Assembly: GCA_020854915.1 (NCBI GenBank)
Contig: JAHKLT010000027.1
Location: 1-64,000 of the forward strand
Reading direction: 5' to 3'
Origin: Methanobacteriaceae archaeon
GTDB lineage: Archaea > Methanobacteriota > Methanobacteria > Methanobacteriales > Methanobacteriaceae
Length of the DNA: 64,000 nt
Position numbers and translations under genes: made by a program. Under the pieces are notes generated by a model. It was not told the DNA's origin and did no database searches. It saw only the letters and a list, made by a program, of their open reading frames with translations. Shown piece after piece: positions 1-9,220 of the stretch (position 1 is its first letter; every line of letters begins with the position of its first letter).

Positions 1-135
1 AAATTCTTCAAAAAATAATAAAGAGGAATCAAATTCTTCAAAAAATAATAAAGAGGAATCAAATTCTTCAAAAAATAATAAAGAGGAATCAAATTCTTCA
101 AAAAATAATAAAGAGGAATCAAATTCTTCAAAAAA
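1..135 (+). repeat. 30-bp tandem repeat inside the Hsp20 reading frame
   Basis: Four identical 30-bp units (1-30, 31-60, 61-90, 91-120) plus a 15-base partial copy to 135. In the frame of the downstream small heat-shock gene each unit encodes NSSKNNKEES, with no stop. The array runs off the left edge, so the full copy number is unknown. The perfect identity of the units suggests recent expansion by slippage. It lacks spacers and is not a CRISPR. Confidence 0.95.
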
Positions 136-652
136 TGAAAATTATGATAAAATTAATGAAAATAAAGAAAAAATTAATGAAAAAATGGAAAGAGGAAGAG
201 TTTTTGCAAATCAAGCAGCTAATGATTTAGGAAAAGGTTTTGATGATTTGATAATGAATTTAAAAACTTATCAAAAAAATATTGATGATAAATTCAATGA
301 ATATAAAAAGAATGCTAAAAATACATTAGATGTTGATTTAATCGAAGATAGTGAAAAATATTATTTAAAAGTAGCTATCCCCGGTGTCAAAAAAGAAACT
401 ATAGATGTTGAAATGAGTGAAAAAAGTGTTTTTATAAGTTGTGAATTCAAGCCATTGGAAGAGGAAATTGAAGATTTAAATGAAGATTATAATGTATTAA
501 TAAAATCTATACCTTCAGGTAAGTGTCAAAAAGAAGTTCCTCTTGAATCAGAAATAGAAATAGAAAATGTTAAAGCAAAATATGAAAATGGATCTGTTTT
601 TGTTCAAATACCTAAAGTTGAAACTAAGAAATCTAAAATAGATTTAGAATAA
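2..652 (+). CDS. Hsp20/alpha-crystallin small heat-shock protein, 5' end outside window
   Basis: The last ~100 residues form an alpha-crystallin domain: a YYLKVAIPGVKKETIDVEM-type beta sheet, a PLESEIEIENVKAKYENG loop and a GSVFVQIPK strand, as expected of an ATP-independent holdase chaperone. The first ATG is at 185, but the frame stays open with no stop back to position 2, through the tandem decapeptide repeat and an Asn/Lys/Glu-rich linker, so the true start lies upstream and 185 is probably internal. The low-complexity, charged N-terminus is unusual for this family. A hairpin-plus-T-run follows the stop. Domain identity is secure; the N-terminal extent is inferred from the open frame. Confidence 0.85.
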   Translation, partial: NSSKNNKEESNSSKNNKEESNSSKNNKEESNSSKNNKEESNSSKNENYDKINENKEKINEKMERGRVFANQAANDLGKGFDDLIMNLKTYQKNIDDKFNEYKKNAKNTLDVDLIEDSEKYYLKVAIPGVKKETIDVEMSEKSVFISCEFKPLEEEIEDLNEDYNVLIKSIPSGKCQKEVPLESEIEIENVKAKYENGSVFVQIPKVETKKSKIDLE

Positions 653-661
653 AAGTATTTT

Positions 662-689
662 AAATAGTTTAACAACTATTTCTTTTTTT
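662..689 (+). terminator. Hairpin and T-run after hsp20
   Basis: A perfect 8-bp inverted repeat (AAATAGTT / AACTATTT, 662-669 and 674-681, loop TAAC) is followed by a T-rich run. It lies between the convergent hsp20 and SIS genes and could stop transcription in both directions. Archaeal terminators depend mostly on the T-run, so the hairpin role is inference. Confidence 0.55.
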
Positions 690-700
690 ATTTTTTAAGT

Positions 701-1711
701 TCATTCATATCTAACTTTTCCAATATGTCTAGTACTTCCTGGATCTTCATTATTAAAATGAGCTAAATAATAAATAAACCATTCTAAAGGAATAACTAGT
801 ACAAATGGAGATAATAATTTATTTATCTCAGCATAATCTTTTAGGTTATATACAATTATTTTTGCTTTTAATTTTTTTGAAAAATCTATAGCTTTCTTAG
901 TAATTTCATCAGATTCATAGTTAGAATCTAAAAATATAAGAGGAATGTTTTCTTCAGCTCTTTCAATTAGTCCATGTCTAAATTCTGCAGAATATAATGG
1001 GCATGCATGTTTTATAGCTCCTTCCATAAGCATAGTCATAGATAATTTAAAAGCAAGACCAAAGTTTGGTCCAGATCCTAAACAATAAAAAATTTCATCA
1101 GCTTTAAAATCTTGTGCAAGTTTTTTATTATCTTCTTCAGTATTTTTTAATAAGTCTTCTATTAATGAAGGTAAATTTTGTAATTCCTCTAATAATTCAT
1201 CTTTTTTATCATAATCAGATGCTTTAAAAAGAATTTGATATAAACAAGCAAGTTGAGTAATATATGTTTTAGTTCCTAAAATAGCTGTTTCCTTATCTCC
1301 TTGTGTTAGGATAGGACTTTTTGCTTCATTGATCATTGAACTATCATTTTCATTGGAAATAGCTACTGTATGAATTCCATATTCATTAGCTCTTCTAAGT
1401 GATGCTAATGTATCTGCTGTTTCACCAGATTGAGACGCCAAAATAGCTATTGAATTTTCGTTTTTATTTAATTTTTTATTGTAAAAAAATTCATAACCTG
1501 TGAACACCTCTATTTCTAAAGAAGAAGTCATCATTAGTGCATCTTTAACACTGTAACAAGTAGAAATAGAACTTCCACAACCAATTAAATAAATTTTATC
1601 AGCTTTTTTTACTTTAATAGAAATATCTTCCATTTTTGATAATTCTTTTTCAAAAGTCTTTCTTATTGCATCTGGTTGTTCCATCATTTCATCATACATT
1701 TTATAATTCAT
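701..1711 (-). CDS. SIS-domain sugar-phosphate isomerase/deaminase (GlmS isomerase-domain-like)
   Basis: 336 residues with two SIS (sugar isomerase) domains. The first has GCGSS (about residues 44-48) and SQSGETADT (about 93-101), the phosphosugar-binding serines; the second has GSGPNFGLA and EFRHGLIE. This matches the C-terminal half of glucosamine-6-phosphate synthase and the related deaminase/deglycase proteins (AgaS/FrlB type). The N-terminal glutaminase domain is absent, so it cannot by itself use glutamine as in bacterial GlmS. It stands alone, convergent with hsp20 and divergent from the DUF447 gene. The exact substrate cannot be read from sequence. Confidence 0.75.
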   Translation of the reverse strand: MNYKMYDEMMEQPDAIRKTFEKELSKMEDISIKVKKADKIYLIGCGSSISTCYSVKDALMMTSSLEIEVFTGYEFFYNKKLNKNENSIAILASQSGETADTLASLRRANEYGIHTVAISNENDSSMINEAKSPILTQGDKETAILGTKTYITQLACLYQILFKASDYDKKDELLEELQNLPSLIEDLLKNTEEDNKKLAQDFKADEIFYCLGSGPNFGLAFKLSMTMLMEGAIKHACPLYSAEFRHGLIERAEENIPLIFLDSNYESDEITKKAIDFSKKLKAKIIVYNLKDYAEINKLLSPFVLVIPLEWFIYYLAHFNNEDPGSTRHIGKVRYE

Positions 1712-1805
1712 GACAATCCTCTTGATATTATTAAAATTATCTTTATTTTTAATTATATAAAAACTTTTTTTAATTATAAAAGTAATAAGATAGATAAGGT
1801 GAAAA

Positions 1806-2435
1806 ATGTCTATTGATTTAACTTCTATTGGAATAAAAAAGGGACTTAAATACGAAGTGATTATTACAACAAAAAATCAAGATAATTCATTTAATGCTGC
1901 TCCATTTGGAATAATATCCAAAAAAAATAATGAGATAATCTGTAAAATATTTAAAACGAGTAAAACCCTACAAAATATAATTAATAATAAAAATTTTATT
2001 GTAAATATAACTTATGACCCAATTTTATTTACTTTATCTACAATAGAGAATATTCCCTCTAAATATTATGATGAAAATAATATTTTAAAAAATATTGATG
2101 CATATTTTATTTGTGATGTAATTGATTTTAAAGAATCTATAAGTCATGATGACCCCGTTCAAGAAAGTAAAGCTAGTATTATAATAGCTAAAGTAAAAAA
2201 AATACATATCAAAAAGAAATATGTAAAGCCAATAAATAGAGGAATATCTTATTTAATAGAATCTCTTGTTAATTATACTAGATTAGATATTGTTAATGAA
2301 AAAAAACAAAAGCATTATTTAGAAGAATTTAAAGAATCAGAAAGAATTATACATAAAGTTGGTTCATTAGAAGAAAAAAAAGCTATTAATATCTTAAAAG
2401 AGAAAATTATTGAAAAAGGATATAAATTTGATTAA
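1806..2435 (+). CDS. DUF447 family FMN-binding-like protein
   Basis: 209 residues beginning [10 protein letters not shown] with the typical DUF447 opening (NAAPFGI followed by a strand-rich split-barrel fold) and a helical C-terminal half containing [17 protein letters not shown]. The family is widespread in methanogens and structurally resembles flavin-reductase-type FMN proteins; its reaction is unknown. A GGTGAAAA ribosome site sits just before the ATG. Its stop codon overlaps by three bases that of the convergent adenine deaminase gene. Confidence 0.75.
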   Translation: MSIDLTSIGIKKGLKYEVIITTKNQDNSFNAAPFGIISKKNNEIICKIFKTSKTLQNIINNKNFIVNITYDPILFTLSTIENIPSKYYDENNILKNIDAYFICDVIDFKESISHDDPVQESKASIIIAKVKKIHIKKKYVKPINRGISYLIESLVNYTRLDIVNEKKQKHYLEEFKESERIIHKVGSLEEKKAINILKEKIIEKGYKFD

Positions 2436-4165
2436 TTATTAACTACATCAACAAAAGAAAATTCATTTACATCAAATAATCCTTTATTTGACAATTTTAA
2501 AGATGGAATAACTAGTAAGCTTATAAAAGATAATGTCATGAAAGGGGAATCTAAAGTAGAACCTAATTTTTTAGATAGATTATGTAGTTTTTCTAGATTT
2601 TCTGATACATTAAAACAATTTTCATTAGTCATCAATCCAGCTATTGGAAGTTTTAAAATTTCTTTTTTTTTAGATCCATCATCATCTAAATATACAATAG
2701 CTAAACCACCTTGATTTTTAGCTATTAAATTTGTTGTATCAGCCATAAGCTCTGAAGAAGTTCCAACTACAATAATATTATGAGAATCGTGAGAAACTGA
2801 TGATCCAATAGCTGCATTTTTAAGATTAAAGCCCTTTATAAATGCATTAGACATTGTATTACTACCATATCTCTCAACAACACTTATCTTTAAAATATCA
2901 TTTATTAAATCTGCTTTTATAATGTTATTCTCTACTTTTAAATTAGATTTAATTTTATCTGTAACAATTTCTCCATTGTTAATTTTTATTACATTAACTT
3001 CAGCAGATTTTCCTTTATCATAGTAAATTTCAAAATCATGAGCTTTTTTATCATCTAATTTAAATGTGTTTTTAACTGGAAATTTTTTTGCTTCAAATAA
3101 AACATTTCCTTCATCATAAACTATATTCCCATTTATAAATGTTTTTTTTACATTTAAATTTTCAAGAGAATCTACTAAAACAAAGTTAGCCTTTTTACCA
3201 TTTGTAATTGCACCTGAATTTAATCCATAATATAATGCAGGGTTTAAAGTGACCATTTTAATAGCTTCAATCATATCAATACCTAAATCCTGAGCTTTTT
3301 TAAGTGTTGTATTTAAATGGCCTTTTAAGAGATCCTGAGGATTTTTATCATCACTTACTAAAAAATCAAATATTGGTTTTTCAAAAACATCTTCAAATTC
3401 TTCTAATGATATATCTTCAAATAAATCATTGCTATTTAAAAAATTAATTCTTTTATTATAATCAAAAAGAGCTTCCATATTTTTAGCAGAAGATCCTTCC
3501 CTCACCATTATTTTCATACCTAATTTCTTTTTTTCAATAGCTTCATCGAAAGTTGAGCACTCATGGTCTGTGTATATTCCCTGACTGATATATTTTTCTA
3601 AATCTTCACCAGATAGTAATGGTGAATGACCATCTATAGGTTTTTGATAAGACTTTGCTAAGTCTAATTTATTTAATACATCAATATCTTCATTAATAAC
3701 ACCTGGAAAATTCATCATTTCTCCTAAGGCAATAATTTCGTCTTTTTGAAATAATGTTTCAATTTCTCTAAGAGATAATTCACCCCCAGATGTTTCAAAA
3801 GAAGTAGCTGGAACACAAGAAGGTGCAGTAAAATAAAAATCAAATGGTGTTGAATTAGCATTTTCAATCATAAGCTCAACGCCCTTAACACCACAAACAT
3901 TAGCTATTTCATGAGGATCTGCAATAACAGAAGTAGTGCCATGACTTACTGCAATTCTTGCAAATTGAGATGGTGAAAGCATAGAACTTTCTATATGAAT
4001 ATGAGAATCAATAAAACCTGGAAGAAGAATCCCCTCAAAATCAGTTTCTTGATCTTTATCTGTAACAATTGGAGTTACATCTTTAATTAAGCCATTTTTA
4101 ATATTAATATGAGCAGGATATATGAAATTTGTATAAACATCTAACATATAAACTTTAAATTCCAT
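2432..4165 (-). CDS. ade: Adenine deaminase
   Basis: About 577 residues of the amidohydrolase superfamily. The metal-binding signature GFIDSHIHIESS lies near residues 53-64, followed by HGTTSVIADPHEIANV, GEMMNFPGV and DGHSPLLSG, and near the C-terminus the Ade-specific SVSHDSHNIIVVG motif. It deaminates adenine to hypoxanthine in purine salvage, using a binuclear metal centre. The frame could start at a TTG at 4168, but the ATG at 4165 is preferred. It lies 16 bases downstream of the TIGR00300 gene and is probably co-transcribed with it. Confidence 0.93.
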   Translation of the reverse strand: MEFKVYMLDVYTNFIYPAHINIKNGLIKDVTPIVTDKDQETDFEGILLPGFIDSHIHIESSMLSPSQFARIAVSHGTTSVIADPHEIANVCGVKGVELMIENANSTPFDFYFTAPSCVPATSFETSGGELSLREIETLFQKDEIIALGEMMNFPGVINEDIDVLNKLDLAKSYQKPIDGHSPLLSGEDLEKYISQGIYTDHECSTFDEAIEKKKLGMKIMVREGSSAKNMEALFDYNKRINFLNSNDLFEDISLEEFEDVFEKPIFDFLVSDDKNPQDLLKGHLNTTLKKAQDLGIDMIEAIKMVTLNPALYYGLNSGAITNGKKANFVLVDSLENLNVKKTFINGNIVYDEGNVLFEAKKFPVKNTFKLDDKKAHDFEIYYDKGKSAEVNVIKINNGEIVTDKIKSNLKVENNIIKADLINDILKISVVERYGSNTMSNAFIKGFNLKNAAIGSSVSHDSHNIIVVGTSSELMADTTNLIAKNQGGLAIVYLDDDGSKKKEILKLPIAGLMTNENCFNVSENLEKLHNLSKKLGSTLDSPFMTLSFISLLVIPSLKLSNKGLFDVNEFSFVDVVNN

Positions 4166-4181
4166 CAAACCAACAAAATTA

Positions 4182-5399
4182 TTATTTATTTAAAGATTCA
4201 TAAAGAACAGGTAAAAAAGCACCAATATCAGTTACAATACTAAGAACTTGAGCACTTCCCCTATCAGCTAATTTAGTTACTGTAGCTGGATTAATATCTA
4301 CACAAATACTTTTAACTTTAGAAGGTAATAAATTACCTACGGCTATAGAATGTAACATAGTAGCAATCATAATAACCATATCAACTTCCTGAGCATATTT
4401 TCTCATTAATTTTTGGGATTTAACAACATCAGTTATAACATCAGGAAGAGGACCATCATCACGAATTGAACCTGCTAAAACATAAGGAATATCATTTTTA
4501 ATACATTCATACATTATACCTTTTGTTAAAGTTCCATCTTTAACTGAATCTTTAATAGAACCAGAATTATTAATTTTATTTATTGATCTCATATGATGAG
4601 TATGACCATGTGAAACAATTTCACCACTTTCAATATCAACACCTAAAGAAGTTCCGAAAATTGCAGCTTCAATATCATGAGTAGCTAAAGCATTACCAGC
4701 AAAAAGAACGTCAATAAAACCTTCTTTTATTAAAGATGCTAAAATATCAGCTGAACCTGTGTGAACAATTGCAGGACCTCCAACAATAGCTATTTTACCA
4801 CCTTTTTCTTTAATCTCTTTAATTTCAGTAGCTATTTTATCAACAATAGACATTAAAGGTTTTTCAGAAGAAACTTCACTGTTCATAAATTCAAAGGTGC
4901 TTTTTTTACCTCTAGACCTTTGAGGAGGTGTAACTTTAATCCCATCATGCCCTACAACAATTAAATCCCCTTTTTTAATATCAGCAATAGGTTTACAATA
5001 AGCCTTTCTTTGTTTTTCATCAACAACAACCATACAATCCATTTCAATATTTTCAACAACAAGCCAATCCCCTTTATTTAAAATATGAGTAATATGATTA
5101 GAAGTTGAATAAAAACCTTCAGGAGCAACCATATCTTTAGGAGAATTTTTAAGTTCTGCTTCTTTAATTTCAGCTATTGAAGCACCTAAATCAGTTAACT
5201 CCTCTAAAATATTATTTAAAAGATCAGAAGTGTCTGCAGAAACAAGAATCTTAGCTCTACTAATATCTGACTTTCTTTTTCCTACATCAAATTCCAATAT
5301 ATCAAAATCCCCTCCCTTATCCATAATAAGATCCATAGTTTTTGGAAGAACTAATGAATCAATAATATGGCCAGAAAGTTCTATAGTTCTTTTATTCAT
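4182..5399 (-). CDS. TIGR00300 (LOR/SDH-type) protein, probable ornithine cyclodeaminase
   Basis: 405 residues matching the archaeal family once called LOR/SDH conserved region (TIGR00300). It has an N-terminal small domain ([15 protein letters not shown]), a central [23 protein letters not shown] region and a C-terminal Rossmann-like part with [24 protein letters not shown] and [14 protein letters not shown] recall this family as the ornithine cyclodeaminase half of arginine-degrading enzymes (ornithine to proline); that assignment is from memory. Its position between adenine deaminase and the agmatinase/arginine decarboxylase genes fits an arginine or ornithine role. Confidence 0.65.
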   Translation of the reverse strand: MNKRTIELSGHIIDSLVLPKTMDLIMDKGGDFDILEFDVGKRKSDISRAKILVSADTSDLLNNILEELTDLGASIAEIKEAELKNSPKDMVAPEGFYSTSNHITHILNKGDWLVVENIEMDCMVVVDEKQRKAYCKPIADIKKGDLIVVGHDGIKVTPPQRSRGKKSTFEFMNSEVSSEKPLMSIVDKIATEIKEIKEKGGKIAIVGGPAIVHTGSADILASLIKEGFIDVLFAGNALATHDIEAAIFGTSLGVDIESGEIVSHGHTHHMRSINKINNSGSIKDSVKDGTLTKGIMYECIKNDIPYVLAGSIRDDGPLPDVITDVVKSQKLMRKYAQEVDMVIMIATMLHSIAVGNLLPSKVKSICVDINPATVTKLADRGSAQVLSIVTDIGAFLPVLYESLNK

Positions 5400-5505
5400 A
5401 ATATTAATCCTTTTGTTTAGATAATAATAAAATATTGTTTAAATTACTATTTAAATAATTCGTCTGAATATAAAAAAGTTTAAAAATACAAACTAAACAA
5501 TAAAT

Positions 5506-6369
5506 TTAAAATAATGTTAAAAAATCATAAATAATTTTAGAAGAAGTAATAGCTGTAATATCTCCTAATTTATTAGAAGAATTTTCAACTAAATCAAAAC
5601 CTACTAAATTTTTTCCAACAAGTTCTTTAAAAATCAATTCAGTATCATTAGGAGATATTCCACAAGGAGTGGGATTTGAAACATTTGGAGCAAAAGAAGG
5701 ATCTAATACATCTAAATCAATAGTTAAATAAATAGGTGTTTTAATTTTATTTATTTTATCTAATGAATTTTTAATATTTTCTACAGAAAAAGAGCTAATA
5801 TTATTATTTGAAATAGAATAATTTTCTTCTTCTTTTGAAAATGACCGAATTCCTATTTGAATAAGTTCATCGATATCTAATTCATGTACTCTTCGTAAAA
5901 CAGTAGCATGAGAAAATTTTTCATCTATAAAATCATCTTTTAAATCCATATGTGCATCTAAATGGATTACAGTTAAATTATCATAGCTATTTAAAACTCC
6001 TTTAATAGAACCATAAGTAATACTATGTTCCCCACCAATGATTAATGGTTTAATATTATAAAAATTTAATTCATTTACAGTTTCTTCTAATATTTCACAA
6101 GTTTTAAGACAATTTCCAGGAATAGTATTCAAATCCCCAAAATCATAAAAAGGAGAATTTATATTTTTTTTAAAAACAGAATTAAAATTTTCAAACCCAA
6201 AAGAAGCTTCACGAATAGTTATTGGGCCTAATCTTGAACCTGTATGGTAAGAAGAAGTACTATCAAAAGGAACACCAATAATTCCCCAAGAATCTTTTTG
6301 AATTTCATCTAAATTTACAATTTCTTTTGAAAATGCAAATTTCCATGGTTCATATGTGTTTAAAAGCAT
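5506..6369 (-). CDS. speB: Agmatinase
   Basis: 287 residues of the ureohydrolase (arginase) family, normal length for agmatinase. Manganese ligands are visible in GGEHSITYG (His), DAHMDL (Asp-His-Asp) and TIDLDVLDP (two Asp). It hydrolyses agmatine to putrescine and urea in the polyamine pathway. It lies 20 bases downstream of the aIF5A gene in the same direction, with the arginine decarboxylase that makes agmatine divergent just beyond, so substrate supply and use are clustered. Confidence 0.93.
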   Translation of the reverse strand: MLLNTYEPWKFAFSKEIVNLDEIQKDSWGIIGVPFDSTSSYHTGSRLGPITIREASFGFENFNSVFKKNINSPFYDFGDLNTIPGNCLKTCEILEETVNELNFYNIKPLIIGGEHSITYGSIKGVLNSYDNLTVIHLDAHMDLKDDFIDEKFSHATVLRRVHELDIDELIQIGIRSFSKEEENYSISNNNISSFSVENIKNSLDKINKIKTPIYLTIDLDVLDPSFAPNVSNPTPCGISPNDTELIFKELVGKNLVGFDLVENSSNKLGDITAITSSKIIYDFLTLF

Positions 6370-6389
6370 AAAAAAGTTAAAGAATAAAA

Positions 6390-6779
6390 TTACTTTATTC
6401 TCATTATTTTCATATTACCTAAAGCTTGAATGTAATCTACTTCAACACCTTCAGTAATTTCATTTTTTAAATCATCAGGCATAGGAAGGTCTAATGTTTC
6501 GTAACTTTCCATATCCATTAATTGAACATTACTTCCTGCTATAGATAAAACTTGTCCAACTCTTTTATCAATAATAGGAATATCTACTTTAGTATCTACA
6601 GGTTTAACAATACTTCTCTTTTGATTGTCAAAAATTCCAACAGCTTCAAGTCTTGCTTTTGCTGCTCCGTGTTTTCCAGGAGAAGATGTTGTTAAACTAG
6701 TGATTTTTGATGCTTCTCCACCTAATACAATATATTTACCTACTTTTAAAGTTTTTATTTCTACAACTTTTGTTGACAT
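6390..6779 (-). CDS. Translation factor aIF5A
   Basis: 129 residues. The loop [12 protein letters not shown] carries the lysine that becomes hypusine or deoxyhypusine in archaea, followed by the C-terminal OB-fold ending in MKIMRIK. It relieves ribosome stalling at proline-rich and other difficult stretches. The ribosome site is GGAGG seven bases before the ATG, within an ATTGGAGGAA context that also precedes the TSUP transporter gene. Linkage to agmatinase and arginine decarboxylase is sensible because its modification needs polyamine-derived aminobutyl groups. Confidence 0.95.
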   Translation of the reverse strand: MSTKVVEIKTLKVGKYIVLGGEASKITSLTTSSPGKHGAAKARLEAVGIFDNQKRSIVKPVDTKVDIPIIDKRVGQVLSIAGSNVQLMDMESYETLDLPMPDDLKNEITEGVEVDYIQALGNMKIMRIK

Positions 6780-6929
6780 TAAATTTCCTCCAATATAAAT
6801 AAGATTAAAAAAAGTTTTTATAAAATCTATAATAATAAATATATATATTAACTTTTTATTTAAATGATTCGCTTTTTAAAGTAGAGGATAATATATTATA
6901 TTTTGTTAATAAAAATTAATAGTGATAAG

Positions 6930-7373
6930 ATGAAAATAGCTATTGTTTCCGGAAAGGATGAAGGACCAAGTAAACTTAATGCTTTTGATAATGCGCTTTT
7001 AAAAGCAGGTATTGGAGATGTAAACCTGATAAAAGTTTCTAGTATGCTAGAAAAAGAAACTGAACTTGTTAATTTACCAAAGTTGAAAGCTGGATCCATG
7101 ATCAATTGTGTTTTATCAACAATAACATCAGAAAAGCAAGGAGACAAAATTACAGCTGCAATAGCTATTGCACTTGGTGAAAATTTAGGTTGTGTAGTTG
7201 AAAATTCAGATATAAACAAAGACTCCGAAGATGTAATTAATGATTCAATAGCTATGGTCAAATACATGATGGAGAAAAGAAAAGAAGAAATACAAGAAAT
7301 AATTGTTAAAGAAGAAATACATGTTGTTGAAAATATAGGTTCAGTTGTAGCTGCTGTTGTTTATTTAGAATGA
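6930..7373 (+). CDS. pdaD: Pyruvoyl-dependent arginine decarboxylase
   Basis: 147 residues from the ATG at 6930, preceded by GTGATAAG. A TTG start at 6903 would add nine residues but has no ribosome site. The proenzyme cleaves itself at a Ser-Ser pair, seen here in LIKVSSMLEK, leaving an N-terminal pyruvoyl group on the beta chain. ITAAIAIALGEN and the C-terminal VVAAVVYLE also match the family. It makes agmatine from arginine, feeding agmatinase next door and the tRNA-modifying TiaS at 54450-55718. Divergent from aIF5A across a short AT-rich promoter region. Confidence 0.92.
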   Translation: MKIAIVSGKDEGPSKLNAFDNALLKAGIGDVNLIKVSSMLEKETELVNLPKLKAGSMINCVLSTITSEKQGDKITAAIAIALGENLGCVVENSDINKDSEDVINDSIAMVKYMMEKRKEEIQEIIVKEEIHVVENIGSVVAAVVYLE

Positions 7374-7387
7374 TTAAAGTGATTTAA

Positions 7388-9211
7388 ATGGAAGAATCTT
7401 ATATAAAACTTGCAAAAAAAATTTCTAAAGAAATTATTGATAAAGTCGAAAAAGAAATATCACCCCACATTGGTAAATCAAAATCTGGAGAGATTATTAA
7501 AAATGGAGCTGATGGTACTCCAACTTCATATATTGATATTTTAGCTGAAAATATTGTGATTGATATTTTAAAAAAACAAAATGAAAGTTTTTTTTTGATT
7601 AGTGAAGAGATTGGTGAGATGAAAGTTGGAAAAGGAAAAGTAGAAACCACAAATATCTATGAAATACTATCAGATAAAAATTTAGATTATTGTGAAATTC
7701 CAAAATTAATATTTCTAGTAGATCCATTAGATGGTACAAGTAATGCTATAAAAGAAATTCCATCATATGGTATTTCAATTGCTGTTGCCAAAACTCCAAA
7801 AGATAGAGTTGCAACATTAGATGATGTTGAATTAGGTTTTATTAAAAATTATGCCAATGGCAATCAATTTGAAGCTGAAAAAGGTAAAGGAGCATGGTTA
7901 AATGGTCAAACAACAAAACCCTCTGATGAAACAAAAATAAGTAATCTTTCATTTGGTGGTTTTACCAAAAGTAATACAGTAGAAGCTTCAAAATTAATAG
8001 ACACAGCAAGAAGAATGAGAGTTTTAGGTTCTGTTGTTTTAGAATTATCATATGTAGCTAGTGGAAAATATGATGCATTTCTTGATTTAAGAGGTAGTAG
8101 AATCATTGATATAGCTGCTTCTAAATTAATAGTAGAAGAATGTGGTGGAATCATCACAAATAAGTATGGTGAGACAATAAAGAGTAAGCTCAGCATACAT
8201 GAAAGAACAATGGTAGTTGCATCAGGTAATATTGACCTCCATAGCCAGATCATTGATATAATTAATAATAATGAAACAGAAATCATTGGAAAAATAGGTA
8301 TTATAAGTAGAGTAGATGATTATAAATCTATATTATTTTCTACTAAAATAATTGAGTTCCTTTTAAATAATGGAATGGATATTGTTATAGAAACTAGTTT
8401 AGCCCTTAAATTACAGGAGTTAAAAAATAATCCTAAAATCAATTATATAATCAGTAAAACAAAATTGGAAGCTCCTGAAATTGCAGAATTCTTAGATGAA
8501 TTAAAATTCAATGTTAATTATAAAGAATATTCCTGTAAAATAGATAAAATTGATTGTGATATGGCAATTATTTTAGGTGGAGATGGAACCTTACTTAGAA
8601 CTCAAAGTAAAATGATAAAAGAAATTCCTATTTTTGGTATTAACATGGGAACTGTAGGATTTTTAACTGAAATTGAAGTTAAAAATACCTTTACAGCATT
8701 AAAATCCATTATAAAAGGAAAATATTACACTGAAAAAAGAACACAACTTAGAGTTTCACATGAAAGCCAAAGATATTATGCATTAAATGAAGTAGTAATA
8801 ATGACTGAACAAACTGCTAAAATGCTTCATTTTGAAGTTGAAGTTGATGGTGAAGTTGTTGAAAAGTTTAGAGCTGATGGATTAATTATTTCAACACCGA
8901 GTGGTTCAACAGCTTATTCTATGTCTGCTGGTGGACCAATATTAGATCCAAAGGTTGGAGGATTCATAATAATCCCTATTTGTCCATTTAAATTAGGATT
9001 AAGGCCATTTATTGTTTCTGATAATAGTGAAATAAAAATTAAATTATTAAAAAAAGGTAAAAAAGCTATTTTTGTAATGGATGGTCAAATAAACGAAGAA
9101 ATGAGATATTTAGATGAAATAAAATTCGAAAAGGCTAAAAAGAAAGTTAATTTCATTAGAACAAGTAAAAAATATTTCTATAAAAAAATCAAAGATAAAT
9201 TAGCAGGATAA
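7388..9211 (+). CDS. Bifunctional NADP phosphatase / NAD kinase
   Basis: 607 residues in two domains. Residues ~1-290 are an inositol-monophosphatase-type phosphatase, with the metal-binding DPLDGTSNA motif and a late IIDIAASKLIVEECGG stretch. Residues ~295-607 are an NAD kinase with GGDGTLLR, NMGTVGFLTE and STPSGSTAYSMSAGGP. The same fusion is known from other methanogens (the MJ0917 type), where one protein can make and remove NADP. It starts 14 bases after pdaD and is probably in one transcript with it and with the following ligase gene. Confidence 0.92.
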   Translation: MEESYIKLAKKISKEIIDKVEKEISPHIGKSKSGEIIKNGADGTPTSYIDILAENIVIDILKKQNESFFLISEEIGEMKVGKGKVETTNIYEILSDKNLDYCEIPKLIFLVDPLDGTSNAIKEIPSYGISIAVAKTPKDRVATLDDVELGFIKNYANGNQFEAEKGKGAWLNGQTTKPSDETKISNLSFGGFTKSNTVEASKLIDTARRMRVLGSVVLELSYVASGKYDAFLDLRGSRIIDIAASKLIVEECGGIITNKYGETIKSKLSIHERTMVVASGNIDLHSQIIDIINNNETEIIGKIGIISRVDDYKSILFSTKIIEFLLNNGMDIVIETSLALKLQELKNNPKINYIISKTKLEAPEIAEFLDELKFNVNYKEYSCKIDKIDCDMAIILGGDGTLLRTQSKMIKEIPIFGINMGTVGFLTEIEVKNTFTALKSIIKGKYYTEKRTQLRVSHESQRYYALNEVVIMTEQTAKMLHFEVEVDGEVVEKFRADGLIISTPSGSTAYSMSAGGPILDPKVGGFIIIPICPFKLGLRPFIVSDNSEIKIKLLKKGKKAIFVMDGQINEEMRYLDEIKFEKAKKKVNFIRTSKKYFYKKIKDKLAG

Positions 9212-9220
9212 AATGATACA

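Noticed and set aside
1-135. CRISPR array
   Set aside because: Units are directly adjacent with no spacers and are in frame with the Hsp20 gene; it is a coding minisatellite.
7399-8286. Minus-strand frames inside the NADP phosphatase/NAD kinase gene
   Set aside because: They oppose a gene with clear phosphatase and kinase motifs and have no family resemblance or ribosome sites.
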